From NCBI RefSeq assembly GCF_016598615.1, contig NZ_CP066831.1, positions 3,162,001 through 3,226,000 on the forward strand: a stretch of DNA of 64,000 nucleotides. The letters run 5' to 3'. The notes beneath the pieces were generated by a model that was given only the letters and a program-made list of their open reading frames with translations, had not been told where the DNA came from and searched no databases. Origin of the DNA: Streptomyces liliifuscus (GTDB lineage Bacteria; Actinomycetota; Actinomycetes; Streptomycetales; Streptomycetaceae). Below, piece by piece: positions 26,569 to 35,523 of this stretch; the stretch's first letter is position 1, and the number at the start of each line of letters is the position of its first letter. The translations under genes and the position numbers were made by a program.

Positions 26569-27195
26569 GTGACCTTCGGATTCGCTCCGTCCTCGGCGGC
26601 ATCGATGTCGACGTCCGCCACTTCCGCCAACTCACTCGCCCGGATGCTCGAACCCGCCGAATGGGCCGCCGCGGGGATTCCGCTGCTGCGCAATCCCCGG
26701 GAAGTCGTCAGCGGGCTGCACTCCCGGCATCGGCCTCGGCCGGACACCGCGATCGTCGCCGTCCTCGATCCGGACGAACGGCTCAGGGCCAGCGCCTCGT
26801 TCGTCCGGCGGCCGGCCCCGGCGGACGGCTGGATGTTCCGCAACGCACTGCTCGCGCAACTGCGCCGGGTCATCCCGCACGACCTGCGGCGCCGCACACC
26901 GGTGCGTACGGCCGTCCTGCTCTACTGCCGTGAGGGCGACGGACGATGGACGGAGGAGGACGGGGCGTGGATGTGGGGGTTGCGGGACGCCTGCACGCTG
27001 CACGGGCTGCGTTGCGGGGCGTACATCACGCTGACGCGTGAGGGCTGGCAGGTGCTCGGGGAAGGACGGGGCGGACGTCGGCCGAGCGCGGGCTCCAAGC
27101 CGGAGTCCCTGGACGCCCTCGCCGCGGTCGAGGCCATTCAGCCACGCACGGGTGGCTCGGCCTCGGAGGTGCTGCGCCGCGCGGCGGCCCGCTGA
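26569..27195 (+). CDS. Unknown conserved-looking protein
   Basis: 208 residues from a GTG preceded by GGGAGG at good spacing; an ATG-start frame 144 bp upstream has low-complexity extra sequence. After a Ser/Ala-rich first 25 residues it appears globular: MLEPAEWAAAGIPLLRNPREVV, then TAIVAVLDPDERLRASASFVRR, RTAVLLYCREGDGRWTEEDGAWMWGLRDACTLHG and CGAYITLTREGWQVLG. No family recognised. It follows the RecQ-like gene in the same direction after 224 bp and ends in a good hairpin. Confidence 0.7.
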   Translation: MTFGFAPSSAASMSTSATSANSLARMLEPAEWAAAGIPLLRNPREVVSGLHSRHRPRPDTAIVAVLDPDERLRASASFVRRPAPADGWMFRNALLAQLRRVIPHDLRRRTPVRTAVLLYCREGDGRWTEEDGAWMWGLRDACTLHGLRCGAYITLTREGWQVLGEGRGGRRPSAGSKPESLDALAAVEAIQPRTGGSASEVLRRAAAR

Positions 27196-27226
27196 GACGG
27201 GGCCCGCGAATGCCACACGCGGCACC

Positions 27227-27250
27227 GGTCGGCCGTTCATCCGGCCGACC
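27227..27250 (+). terminator. Hairpin after the unknown 208-residue gene
   Basis: 9-bp stem GGTCGGCCG/CGGCCGACC with loop TTCATC, 31 bases past the stop codon. Confidence 0.65.
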
Positions 27251-27396
27251 CTCAGCACCGGCCCCACCGGCCGCCGCGCAGCCACGCAGGACCACCTGCC
27301 TCACTGCGGCAGGACGGGCAGTCGGGTACAACACCGGCCGGCTGGCCGGCCGAAGACTGCAAGGGAACGGCGAAGCCGGTGCCCCGAACCCGCACG

Positions 27397-27491
27397 GCCC
27401 CCTCGGACAAGTGCTGCCCTCTCGGGCACATGCAGCCCCCTCGGGCACGTGCGGCCCTCTCGGGCACATGCAGCCCCATCGGGCACGTGCG
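27397..27491. repeat. Five tandem 19-bp units with GCACRTGC core
   Basis: Five head-to-tail units of the form GCCCYCTCGGGCACRTGCR. The first is degenerate (GGACAAGTGCT) and the fifth has A for C. Units alternate ACATGC and ACGTGC, giving a 38-bp higher-order period. Units 3 and 5 contain the palindrome GCACGTGC. The length is not a multiple of three and no gene uses it. Confidence 0.85.
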
Positions 27492-27655
27492 ACAACAACG
27501 CTGAACAGCCACGCCGACCGCGCAGACCATGACAGCCGTGCCGGCAGTCAGCGGCCGGCACGTCCCCCGTACTGGCCGTTTCCGGCACACGTCGAACCGT
27601 CCACCGTGCTCATGCCACCGCAGCCTGGGCCGCAGTGGCACTCCACCCCCCAAGT

Positions 27656-27675
27656 ACCCCCAGAAGAACGGGGGT
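27656..27675 (-). terminator. Hairpin abutting the 27678 gene stop
   Basis: ACCCCC/GGGGGT with an 8-base loop, two bases from the stop codon. Confidence 0.4.
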
Positions 27676-27677
27676 CC

Positions 27678-28307
27678 TCAGACCCCCGCGCCCAGCACCG
27701 AGTTGATCTGCTGCGGATCCCCGCAGACGATCAGCAGGGTGCCGGCTCGGCCGAGGGCCAGCGGCAGGGCGGTGGCGGCAGTGGCGTCGGCTCCGCCGTT
27801 CACGGCGACGACGACCACGGGCCGGGACGCGGCACGACCGAGGGCGGACGCGTCGGCGTAGAAGACGTCGTCTCCCGCGTCGTGCTGGGCCCAATAGGCG
27901 GCCTCGCCGAACGAGAGCTCGTGCGCGGCCCACGGGTGAGGTTCGCCGGTGGTGATCACCAGAACCTCACCGGGGACGCGGCCCGAGTCAAGGAGCAGGT
28001 CGACCGCTTCCTCGGCCGCGTCCAGCGCGCCCTCGGCCGAGGCCGGGATCAGCTGGATCTGCGGAGTCGAGGGGGCGGTGGGGGCCGCCGGGGCGGATGG
28101 CCCCGGCTTGGCCACGGCTGTGTCGCGCGGCGTGCGTTGAACCGGCGGCGCAGGCCGGACAGGACCCGGACGGCCGGGACGCGGTGGCGCCACGGGACGG
28201 GGTCCGGGTACGGGACGGGGGGTCGGCGCGGTACGGCCGGCGGCCGGAGTGGCGCGGGGACCCTGGGCACTCTCGTGAATCTGAGGCTCCTCGGGAATGA
28301 GAGGCAT
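27678..28307 (-). CDS. Unknown protein with Pro-rich linker and Rossmann-like C-terminal domain
   Basis: 209 residues from MPLIPEEPQIHESAQG. Residues about 18-95 are Pro/Arg/Ala-rich and probably unstructured. Residues 95-209 alternate strands and helices: IQLIPASAEGALDAAEEAVDLLL, GEVLVITTGEPHPWAAHELSFGEAAYW, RPVVVVAVNGGADA, GTLLIVCGDPQQI. This suggests a nucleotide- or ligand-binding alpha/beta fold, but I cannot assign a family. It lies 68 bp downstream of rnhB in the same direction and may share its transcript. Confidence 0.7.
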   Translation of the reverse strand: MPLIPEEPQIHESAQGPRATPAAGRTAPTPRPVPGPRPVAPPRPGRPGPVRPAPPVQRTPRDTAVAKPGPSAPAAPTAPSTPQIQLIPASAEGALDAAEEAVDLLLDSGRVPGEVLVITTGEPHPWAAHELSFGEAAYWAQHDAGDDVFYADASALGRAASRPVVVVAVNGGADATAATALPLALGRAGTLLIVCGDPQQINSVLGAGV

Positions 28308-28375
28308 GAGCTGATTTTTATCAAACGCCGGTGCGAGTCGCGTCGGCGGGTGGCACATGAGTGCGAGTGGAACGG

Positions 28376-29077
28376 TCAGAAATCGAAGCCGAGCTGCCCT
28401 TCGATCTCCGGAACGCTTCCATCCGCCCAACTGCGGACCTTCTTGAGGTGCCGCCACTGGGGCAGCGCATCAAGATACGCCCACGTCATCCGGTGGTACG
28501 GGGTGGGGCCCCGCATCTCCAGCGCGGCCTTGTGCACCGGTGACGGATACCCGGCGTTGGCCGCAAAACCGAAGTCTGCATGGTCGATACCCAGTTCGGC
28601 CATCATTTTGTCGCGCTGCACCTTGGCGATCACGGAGGCCGCCGCGACGGCGACGCAGGACTGGTCGCCCTTGATCACCGTACGGACCCGCCAGGGATCC
28701 CCGAGGTAGTCGTGCTTCCCGTCGAGGATGACCGCGTCGGGACGCACCGGCAGGGCTTCGAGGGCACGGCAGGCGGCCAGTCGCAGCGCGGCCGTCATCC
28801 CCATGTCGTCGATCTCCTCCGGAGAGGCGTGCCCGAGGGCGTACGACGTCACCCACTTCGCCAGTATCTCGGCGAGCGCGGTACGCCTCTTGACGGTCAG
28901 GAGCTTGGAGTCGGTGAGGCCTTCGGGCGGGCGGCGCAGGCCCGTGACCGCCGCGCATACGGTGACCGGGCCGGCCCAGGCGCCTCGGCCCACCTCGTCG
29001 ACACCGGCGATGACCTTCGCTCCGGTCGTGGCGCGCAGCGAGCGCTCGACAGTGTGGGTTGGTGGTTCGTACGGCAT
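28376..29077 (-). CDS. rnhB: Ribonuclease HII
   Basis: Removes ribonucleotides and RNA from RNA-DNA hybrids. 233 residues. The N-terminal [14 protein letters not shown] supplies the first two catalytic acids (D, E). Further family motifs are [18 protein letters not shown] (third acid) and [12 protein letters not shown]. The C-terminus ends EGQLGFDF. Next upstream, reading in the same direction, is the TetR gene, after 93 bp. Confidence 0.95.
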   Translation of the reverse strand: MPYEPPTHTVERSLRATTGAKVIAGVDEVGRGAWAGPVTVCAAVTGLRRPPEGLTDSKLLTVKRRTALAEILAKWVTSYALGHASPEEIDDMGMTAALRLAACRALEALPVRPDAVILDGKHDYLGDPWRVRTVIKGDQSCVAVAAASVIAKVQRDKMMAELGIDHADFGFAANAGYPSPVHKAALEMRGPTPYHRMTWAYLDALPQWRHLKKVRSWADGSVPEIEGQLGFDF

Positions 29078-29170
29078 GGCTCCCTCAGCCTACGCCGCTC
29101 GGAACCCCACGCGACACCCAGGTTTCCCCAGGCAACCTCGGCGCTCCGGCCTCACCGTCACAGAGACCAC

Positions 29171-29794
29171 TCACTCACTCGTCGGCCGCAGCAGCGGAAC
29201 CATGAGCCGGTCGATCATCTCCTCGATGTCCCGCTCGCTCCATTCGCTCGCGCACACCTTGGACCGGTACATCATCATTGCCGGAATGACGTCGAAGACA
29301 TACGAGTTCGCCGCGTCGGGCCGCACCTCTCCCCGCCGGATTCCACGGTCGACGACCTCGCCGAGCAGCCGGATGGTCGGCTCCACGGCACCTCCGAAGA
29401 TGATCTCCTGGAAGCGCCGGGCCTGCGACGCGTCACATTCGTGAATCACCGAGCGCAGCGCGAATCCGGGGCGCGAGAACATCGCCTCGCGCGCACGTCG
29501 GCACAGCTCCAGCAGGTCGTCCCGCACGCTCCCCATGTCCGGTACGTCCTCGAACGGCGGCAGCCCCGCCTGGAGTGCGTCCGCGACCAGATCCTCCTTC
29601 GACGGCCAGCGGCGGTAGACCGCGGCCTTGCCGGTCTGGGCGCCGGCGGCGACGCCCTCCATCGTGAGTCCGTTCCAGCCGACCGTACTGAGCTGATCCA
29701 GCGCGGCTTCGAGGATCGCACGTTCGAGTACGGCACCACGGCGGCGCGGGGAGGCCGCCTGAGCGGAGGCGGCCGTCCAACTCGAAGTAACCAT
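29171..29794 (-). CDS. TetR-family repressor of the divergent exporter
   Basis: 207 residues from the ATG of MVTSSWTAAS, preceded by GGAG at nine bases. The N-terminal HTH is LTMEGVAAGAQTGKAAVYRRWPSKEDLV, the TetR signature, and the C-terminal domain is a helical ligand-binding domain. It is divergent from the DHA2 exporter gene. Two near-identical palindromes lie between the genes, so the protein probably represses both its own gene and the exporter and is released by the exporter substrate. Confidence 0.93.
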   Translation of the reverse strand: MVTSSWTAASAQAASPRRRGAVLERAILEAALDQLSTVGWNGLTMEGVAAGAQTGKAAVYRRWPSKEDLVADALQAGLPPFEDVPDMGSVRDDLLELCRRAREAMFSRPGFALRSVIHECDASQARRFQEIIFGGAVEPTIRLLGEVVDRGIRRGEVRPDAANSYVFDVIPAMMMYRSKVCASEWSERDIEEMIDRLMVPLLRPTSE

Positions 29795-29904
29795 GAGCGT
29801 GTCTCCGTCTGAGCGGGCAAGCGGCACGCACGCACGCGCGTGCAGACGTGCCGTGCGGACCGGGGGTCCGCAAGCGGTCAAGTAACGCAAAGCGGCAGCG
29901 ACTT

Positions 29905-29926
29905 CAGTGAACGCTTGCGTTCACTG
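29905..29926. promoter_or_regulatory. TetR operator 1
   Basis: 10-bp arms CAGTGAACGC and its exact complement around a central TT. Core GTGAACGC-N2-GCGTTCAC, identical to the core of operator 2. Confidence 0.75.
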
Positions 29927-29953
29927 TCGGGGACTCACTACCGTTTGACGCGG

Positions 29954-29975
29954 CAGTGAACGCGAGCGTTCACTA
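29954..29975. promoter_or_regulatory. TetR operator 2, overlapping the exporter promoter
   Basis: Same core with central GA, centred 49 bp from operator 1. It follows TTGACG (29945-29950), a possible -35 of the exporter promoter, with TTCACT (29969-29974) as a weak -10 at 18 bp. A repressor here would block polymerase directly. Confidence 0.75.
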
Positions 29976-29998
29976 AGGCACTCGTGGGGGACTTGATA

Positions 29999-31546
29999 GT
30001 GACAACCTCTCCGTTGATTAAGGAACCGAAGCCAGGAGCGGCACGCCGGGAGGGGCATCCCGGCATCGCGCTCACCGTCATCGCGGCCTGCCAACTCATG
30101 GTGGTACTCGACGCGACGATTGTGAACATAGCCCTCCCGCACATTCAAAACGCGCTCGAGTTCTCCACCACCGACCTCACCTGGGTCGTCAGCGCGTACA
30201 CGCTCACCTTCGGCGGTCTGCTGCTGCTCGGCGGCCGCGCCGGTGACATCCTCGGCCGTCGCCGGGTCTTCATGACCGGCATCCTGCTCTTCACACTCGC
30301 CTCGCTGCTGGGCGGATTCGCCCAGGAACCATGGCAGTTGCTGGCCGCACGTGCCCTCCAGGGCGTCGGTGGCGCGATCGCGTCGCCGACCTCGCTGGCA
30401 CTGATCACCACGACGTTTCCCGAAGGGCCCGAGCGCAACAGGGCGTTCGGCGTCTTCGCCGCGGTCTCGGCCGGCGGCGGTGCGATCGGTCTGCTGGCCG
30501 GCGGCATGCTCACCGAGTGGCTCGACTGGCGCTGGGTGCTCTTCGTCAACGTACCCATCGGTGTACTGATCGCCGTGCTCGCGCCGCTCTACATCAGCGA
30601 GTCCGAACGGCATCCGGGGCGCTTCGACATCGCGGGTGCGCTGACCTCGACGGCCGGTATGGCGTCGCTCGTCTACGGCTTCATCCGGGCCGCGGAAGAG
30701 GGCTGGCGGGACAGCCTCACCATCGGGTCCTTCGGCGCGGCGGTGGTCCTGCTGGCCGCCTTCGCACTGGTCGAGTCCCGGGCGAAGGAACCGATCACAC
30801 CACTGCGGATGTTCGCCGACCGCAACCGCTCCGGTACGTACGTGATCATGCTGAGCCTGGCCGCGGCGATGTTCGGCATGTTCTTCTTCATCGTCCTCTT
30901 CGTGCAGAACGTGTTGAGCTACACGCCGATCGAGGCGGGCCTGGCCTTCCTCCCCGTGACGGTCGCGATCGCCGTCGGTGCGGGTCTGTCGCAAAAGTTC
31001 CTGCCGGTGCTCGGCCCGAAGCCGTTCATGATCGTCGGCTCGGCCCTCGTCGCACTCGGGCTCGGCTGGCTGACCTTCATGGACCCCGGGAGTACGTACG
31101 TCGGCGGGGTGCTCGGTCCGATGCTCCTGTTCGCCTTCGGCATGGGTCTGAACTTCGTGACGCTGACCCTGACAGCGGTCTCCGGAGTCGCCGTGCACGA
31201 GGCGGGCGCGGCGTCCGGCCTGCTCAACGCCACGCAGCAGGTGGGCGGTTCGCTCGGTCTCTCCATCCTGACCACGGTCTTCGGCACGGCCAGCCGTGAC
31301 GAGGCGGAGAAGCAGGTCGCGGACTTCATGGCCACCGCCTCGGCCGAACAGAAGGCGGAATTCGCCAAAACACAGCAGCTGCCGGCGCCCTGGAGCCACG
31401 AGGTGCTGTCCCAGGGGATCTCCACGGCCTTCATCCCGGCCGTCGCGATGGCGGTGCTCGCCCTGGCCGTCGCCGCGTTGGTGATCCGGGTCCGCAAGAG
31501 CGACCTCGACGCCCTGGCGGGCACGTCCGGACCCGCCGGGGGCTGA
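29999..31546 (+). CDS. MFS drug exporter, DHA2/EmrB-QacA family
   Basis: Proton-driven multidrug efflux pump, 515 residues with 14 predicted membrane helices. Helix 1 carries MVVLDATIVNIALPHIQNAL, the DHA2 hallmark with its membrane Asp. The A motif GGRAGDILGRRRVFM lies between helices 2 and 3, and motif C-like GPILLFAFGMG-type sequence lies later. The start is the GTG giving VTTSPLIKEP, after GGGGGA; another GTG 15 bp upstream is in frame. Regulated by the divergent TetR protein through two operators. A strong terminator follows. Confidence 0.93.
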   Translation: MTTSPLIKEPKPGAARREGHPGIALTVIAACQLMVVLDATIVNIALPHIQNALEFSTTDLTWVVSAYTLTFGGLLLLGGRAGDILGRRRVFMTGILLFTLASLLGGFAQEPWQLLAARALQGVGGAIASPTSLALITTTFPEGPERNRAFGVFAAVSAGGGAIGLLAGGMLTEWLDWRWVLFVNVPIGVLIAVLAPLYISESERHPGRFDIAGALTSTAGMASLVYGFIRAAEEGWRDSLTIGSFGAAVVLLAAFALVESRAKEPITPLRMFADRNRSGTYVIMLSLAAAMFGMFFFIVLFVQNVLSYTPIEAGLAFLPVTVAIAVGAGLSQKFLPVLGPKPFMIVGSALVALGLGWLTFMDPGSTYVGGVLGPMLLFAFGMGLNFVTLTLTAVSGVAVHEAGAASGLLNATQQVGGSLGLSILTTVFGTASRDEAEKQVADFMATASAEQKAEFAKTQQLPAPWSHEVLSQGISTAFIPAVAMAVLALAVAALVIRVRKSDLDALAGTSGPAGG

Positions 31547-31551
31547 ACCAC

Positions 31552-31600
31552 ACGACAGGGCCGGGCCGCCGTACCGGGGACGGCGGCCCGGCCCTGTCGT
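31552..31600. terminator. Bidirectional terminator
   Basis: Perfect 21-bp stem with a 7-base loop (ACCGGGG) between the convergent exporter and DUF4173 genes. Arms start ACGACAGGGCCGGG. Confidence 0.92.
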
Positions 31601-31680
31601 TCGTACGAGTCCGTCAGCGAGGATCCCTCGCAGACGTGTACGTGTACGTATTCGTGTACGCGGTCCGTGCGCGCCCCGTC

Positions 31681-33525
31681 TCAGCGGCGGTACGCCAGCT
31701 CGGTGCCCAGGCGGTTGCACTCGCTCCAGTCGGCGTCGGGGGACAGCGGCCGTCGGTCGAGGATGTCCCGGGCGCGTGCCTCACCCAGACTCGTGGCGTA
31801 CCAGGACTCGTCCGCCCCCGCCAGGTCCAGCGCGATGGACTGCAGGGCACAGGAACGCAGCGGCTCGTCAAGTTTGTCGAGAGCCGGTGCGGCGTCGGCG
31901 GACAGCCCGCGCGCGTAGTCGAGGTCGAACGACCCCTTCGCCTCGTACCGCTGGACGTTGCGCTCGGCGATCAGAGCGTCCGGCGACATCAGCCCGAAGG
32001 CGAGCACTCCCGCGGCGGCGCTCGCCAGCACCGCACGCGGCAGCCAGCGGGCACCCCAGACGCCGGCCGCCATGATGAGCACGATGACCAGACCGAGCCA
32101 GAGCTCCACGGTCACCACGGAGATCCTCAGTCGCGTCAGCCCGTACGCCTCCACGTACATGTCCATCCGCCGCACCGCCGATGCCACGACAACGAGCGCG
32201 AGGACGCACAGCGTTCCGAGGACGGCACGCACCAGCGTCCAGTCGCCGGAGCTGTCACGAGGGGCCCAGCGCAGGGCGAAGACGATGACGAGCAGGGTGA
32301 GGAGCGTGACCAGCAGCAGCTGCCAGAAGCCCTGGCGCGCGTACTCGGCGTACGTCTGGCCGGTCTTCTCCAGCACGGCGTCGTATCCGCCGAACAGGAC
32401 GGCGAGCTGGACCGCGTTGAAGACCGCGAAGAGCGCGGCGAGCACGATCAGGGGCAGTGCCCACTCGACGCGTCCGCGAGGGCGGCCCGCCGGTACCTCG
32501 ACGCGGTCCCACTGAACGGGTGCGGCGGCCGTGTGCGCCACGACCAGGGCCCCGACCACGCCGATCGCGAACAGGACGGCGTGCCAGGGCCCTCCGGAGA
32601 CCGACGCGTCGGGCACGAGACCGCCGAGAAGGTCCGCGAAGGCGGCGTCCGCCCCGGCGAAGAGCGCGCCGAAGACCACCAGCAGGACCGCGGCGACGGC
32701 GAGCGCGCGGACCAGCGGGCCCACGTTGCCCCGGGCGCCGCCGGACCGCTCCCGCAGGCCGCGCCAGCCCCAGAGGGGTCCGGTGACCAGCGAGGTGTGG
32801 AGACCGATCGGGCCGAACAGCACTCCTGTCCAGGTGCGACCGCCGTGCAGGGCGAGCGAGCCCGCCCCCACGGCGGCCACGACGGCGAGGAACGAGGGCC
32901 AGTCGGCGTCGCGAAGCGCCGGCACGCTGAGCAGGGCAAGTCCTCCCACGCCCCACACCAGCGTCCAGCGGTGCGGTCGCCGACCCGCTGCCTGAGCCGC
33001 GTAGTACGCGCCGAGCGCGGCCGGTATCGCCACCAGCAGGAGGTTGAGGGCCAGGCCGTCGCCGAGCAGGAGCATGCTGAGTACGCCGGTGGCGAGGGCG
33101 GCCCAGAGCGTGGCGTTACGGATGGGGGCCGGGCGCTCCGCCTGAACGTCGGCGAACCAGGACTCGACGACGGGGCCGTCCCACTCTTGATCCCCTTCGC
33201 CCTCTTCGTCGCCGACGCCCTGCCGGTGGACATCTCGCGTGGCGACGCTGCGTTTCTTGGACTCGGTCCCGCCTGAATCGGTCCCGCCTGAATCGGTCCG
33301 GCCCGACTCGGTCCCGCTCGAATCGGTCCCACGTGAGTCTGTCTCGTTCGAACCGGGCCCGCCCGAACCGGCCCCGACTGAACCGGTACGGGCCGCGGGC
33401 ACCTCGTCCGCGGGCGCCTCCGGCACCTCGGGTACGTCAGGCTCCTCGGCATCGATTCGGGGCTTCACCCCTGAACCCTTCGAGGCCGACCCTCTCGGCT
33501 CGGCCTCGGACGGCGTGTCGGACAC
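31681..33525 (-). CDS. DUF4173 (DUF4153-like) polytopic membrane protein
   Basis: 614 residues from the GTG after GGGAGG. The first 125 residues are hydrophilic with five-residue repeats of the type GTDSG/GTESG. Then come about 11-12 membrane helices (140-520) with the family stretches FGPIGLHTSLVTGPLWGW and RVEWALPLIVLAALFAVFNAVQLAVLFGG. A soluble C-terminal part (DLDYARGLSADAAPALDKL) follows, which may be helical-repeat and extracytoplasmic. The family is widespread in Streptomyces with unknown function. Confidence 0.85.
   Translation of the reverse strand: MSDTPSEAEPRGSASKGSGVKPRIDAEEPDVPEVPEAPADEVPAARTGSVGAGSGGPGSNETDSRGTDSSGTESGRTDSGGTDSGGTESKKRSVATRDVHRQGVGDEEGEGDQEWDGPVVESWFADVQAERPAPIRNATLWAALATGVLSMLLLGDGLALNLLLVAIPAALGAYYAAQAAGRRPHRWTLVWGVGGLALLSVPALRDADWPSFLAVVAAVGAGSLALHGGRTWTGVLFGPIGLHTSLVTGPLWGWRGLRERSGGARGNVGPLVRALAVAAVLLVVFGALFAGADAAFADLLGGLVPDASVSGGPWHAVLFAIGVVGALVVAHTAAAPVQWDRVEVPAGRPRGRVEWALPLIVLAALFAVFNAVQLAVLFGGYDAVLEKTGQTYAEYARQGFWQLLLVTLLTLLVIVFALRWAPRDSSGDWTLVRAVLGTLCVLALVVVASAVRRMDMYVEAYGLTRLRISVVTVELWLGLVIVLIMAAGVWGARWLPRAVLASAAAGVLAFGLMSPDALIAERNVQRYEAKGSFDLDYARGLSADAAPALDKLDEPLRSCALQSIALDLAGADESWYATSLGEARARDILDRRPLSPDADWSECNRLGTELAYRR
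33268..33395. repeat. 15-bp imperfect coding repeats in the DUF4173 gene
   Basis: About seven units resembling CCTGAATCGGTCCCG encode a Ser/Thr/Gly/Asp/Glu pentapeptide tract on the minus strand. They lie in the N-terminal hydrophilic part, where copy number can vary without breaking the frame. Confidence 0.7.
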
Positions 33526-33857
33526 GGGACCCCCTCCCGACCGGTCCGGGCAGCGCGGCTCGTGGCTGCCACGTAAGCCCAGGGACCGGTGTCTCGTCGG
33601 CGCACGCCCGTGATGATCAACGGGCGGCGTGGCGGAAAGGTTAACCGTGGGACACGCGGCGCAGCCGGTCACCGGCTCTCTGTGGCAGGGCTGTGACAGT
33701 GACAGACGCTTGGGGCAGAAGGGAACGGGCAGGCCCGGCACCCTCGCCGCAGCCGAACGTAAGCCCCGCCCCGCAGCTCTCATCCACAGCCGTGGTCCAT
33801 GGCCCTCGCCGCAAGCTTCAACCCGCCGGCCTCAACCCGCGGCCCTCGCAGCAGGCC
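33526..33857. other. Intergenic region with a duplicated 26-mer
   Basis: 330 bp upstream of the DUF4173 gene and downstream of the ADP-ribosylglycohydrolase gene. GGCCCTCGC-type 26-bp units at 33801-33826 and 33841-33866 are 23/26 identical, and the second covers the glycohydrolase stop codon. Nothing else recognised. Confidence 0.45.
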
Positions 33858-34769
33858 TCAACCCGCGACTTTCGCCGACAGCCACTCCGGAACCGCCTCG
33901 GTCCGCTCCACCCATTCCGTGGGCGGCGTCCCGGCCTTCCCCGCGGCCACGACGCCTCCGACGATGGCGCAGGTCGTGTCCATGTCGCCGCCGACCTGGG
34001 CGGTCGCCCAGAAGCCCTCTTCGTAGTCACCGAGGGCCCGCGCCGCCGACCACAGGGCGAACGGCACGGTGTCGTGCGCGGTCGTACGCCGCCCGCAGCC
34101 GAGGACCGCGGCGACGGTCGTCGTGTCTGCGTAGTCGAGCATGTCCCGGGCGCGCCGCAGACCGGCTTCCACCGCGCTGCGCGGCACCAGGGCGATGACC
34201 CCGTCGAGCAGCGCCCCGGGGGTCGGCGGACCGCCCGGTGCGGCGGTCAGCGCAGCCGCCGCGGCCACTGCCATGGCGCCGACCACGGCTTCGCGGTGCT
34301 GGTGCGTGGGGTAGGCCGAGATCTCGGCCTGGTGCGTCGCCTGCTCCGGATCGTCCGCGTACCAGGCGCCCAGGGGAGCGATCCGCATCGCCGCGCCGTT
34401 CCCCCACGAGCCCTGTCCCTTGAAGAGGGCCGAGGCCAGCTCGCGCCAGTCGCCGCCCTCCCGGACCTGCCGCAGCAGCCGGTTGACCGCGGGGCCGTAG
34501 CCACGGTCGAAGTCGTGGTGCTCGGCGAAGGAGCGGGCCAGCGCGTCCTGGTCGATGCGGCGGTGGACGGCCAGAGTGGCCACTACGGAGGAGGCCATTT
34601 CCGTGTCGTCGGTCCACTGCCAGGGGCCGGGCGGCAGCCCTCGGCGCTTGAGCAGCGGATAGTTCGCGGGCACGAAGAACTGCGAGCCCAGCGCGTCCCC
34701 GACCGCGAGTCCGCGCAGGCTGGCCAGGGCGCGGTCCAGGCGCCCGTCGGGAGAGGAGTCAGCGGTCAT
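33858..34769 (-). CDS. ADP-ribosylglycohydrolase family protein
   Basis: 303 residues. The metal-binding motifs of the DraG/ARH fold are present: GLAVGDALGSQF at the N-terminus, WTDDTEM (about 50), and GGDMDTTCAIVGGVVAA near the C-terminus. Such enzymes remove ADP-ribose from proteins, DNA or small molecules using two Mg or Mn ions. The target is unknown; no ADP-ribosyltransferase is nearby. The histidine phosphatase gene lies just upstream with 12 bp between them, so they are probably co-transcribed. Confidence 0.92.
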   Translation of the reverse strand: MTADSSPDGRLDRALASLRGLAVGDALGSQFFVPANYPLLKRRGLPPGPWQWTDDTEMASSVVATLAVHRRIDQDALARSFAEHHDFDRGYGPAVNRLLRQVREGGDWRELASALFKGQGSWGNGAAMRIAPLGAWYADDPEQATHQAEISAYPTHQHREAVVGAMAVAAAAALTAAPGGPPTPGALLDGVIALVPRSAVEAGLRRARDMLDYADTTTVAAVLGCGRRTTAHDTVPFALWSAARALGDYEEGFWATAQVGGDMDTTCAIVGGVVAAGKAGTPPTEWVERTEAVPEWLSAKVAG

Positions 34770-34781
34770 TGCCCTGCCACT

Positions 34782-35441
34782 CTATCCGGTGACTCCGTAC
34801 GGTTCCGGATCACGCCAGCGTTCGAAAGGACGGTCAAGGGTGTACTTGCCGTCCTCCCCGAGAACGAGCATGCGCACCTCCGCGTTCCCCGGGTTCGACA
34901 GCGACTCGAATTCCGCGACCGTCCAGTGGAACCAGCGCATGCAGAACAGCCGCATGGCGAGGCCGTGGGTCACCAGGAGCACGTTCGGCGGGTGATCGGG
35001 GGCCTCGAAGCTCCGGAAGAGGCTCTCCAGGAAGCCGCCGACCCGGTCGTACACATCGGCACCGGACTCACCCTGCGCGAAGCGGTAGAAGAAGTGCCCG
35101 TACGCGTCGCGGTACGCCTTCTGCAGCCGTACGTCGTCCCGGTCCTGCCAGTTTCCCCAGTCCTGTTCGCGCAGCCGCGGCTCCTCGCGTACGCGTACCT
35201 TCCCGGGGTCGAGATGGAAGGCCCGGAAGGTCTCGTGGGTGCGGCGGTACGGGGAGACGTAAACGCTTACGCGCTCGTCGCCGAGGACCTCTCGAATGCG
35301 TGTGCCCGTCTCCTCCGCCTGCCGCCACCCCTTCTCGGTGAGCGCCAGGGCGTGGTCGGGTTCGCGTTCGTACACCGAGTCATCGGCATTGCCCACCGAC
35401 TCGCCGTGCCGGACAAGGACGATGCGCCGTGGACGTGCCAT
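34782..35441 (-). CDS. Histidine phosphatase superfamily (phosphoglycerate-mutase-like)
   Basis: 219 residues. RHG motif IVLVRHGESVGN with the phospho-His, arginine in VSPYRRTHETF, acid region LREQDWGNW, and second His in NVLLVTHGLAMRL. Likely a phosphatase on a small phosphorylated metabolite; the family cannot be resolved to a substrate. First gene of a pair with the ADP-ribosylglycohydrolase. Confidence 0.9.
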   Translation of the reverse strand: MARPRRIVLVRHGESVGNADDSVYEREPDHALALTEKGWRQAEETGTRIREVLGDERVSVYVSPYRRTHETFRAFHLDPGKVRVREEPRLREQDWGNWQDRDDVRLQKAYRDAYGHFFYRFAQGESGADVYDRVGGFLESLFRSFEAPDHPPNVLLVTHGLAMRLFCMRWFHWTVAEFESLSNPGNAEVRMLVLGEDGKYTLDRPFERWRDPEPYGVTG

Positions 35442-35523
35442 ACCGAAACCCTAGATCGAGTTACGCCCGATCGAGCACTCGTACGGGCTCTATACGGCAC
35501 AGGTCACATAAATCGCGCGCGTC

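Larger units (their letters stand above)
27196..27677. other. Convergent intergenic region with repeats
   Basis: 480 bp with a terminator at each end (27227-27250, 27656-27675) and a five-copy 19-bp tandem array in the middle. No supported gene. Confidence 0.6.

Noticed and set aside
27397..27491. CRISPR array
   Set aside because: Units are directly adjacent with no spacers and no cas gene is nearby.
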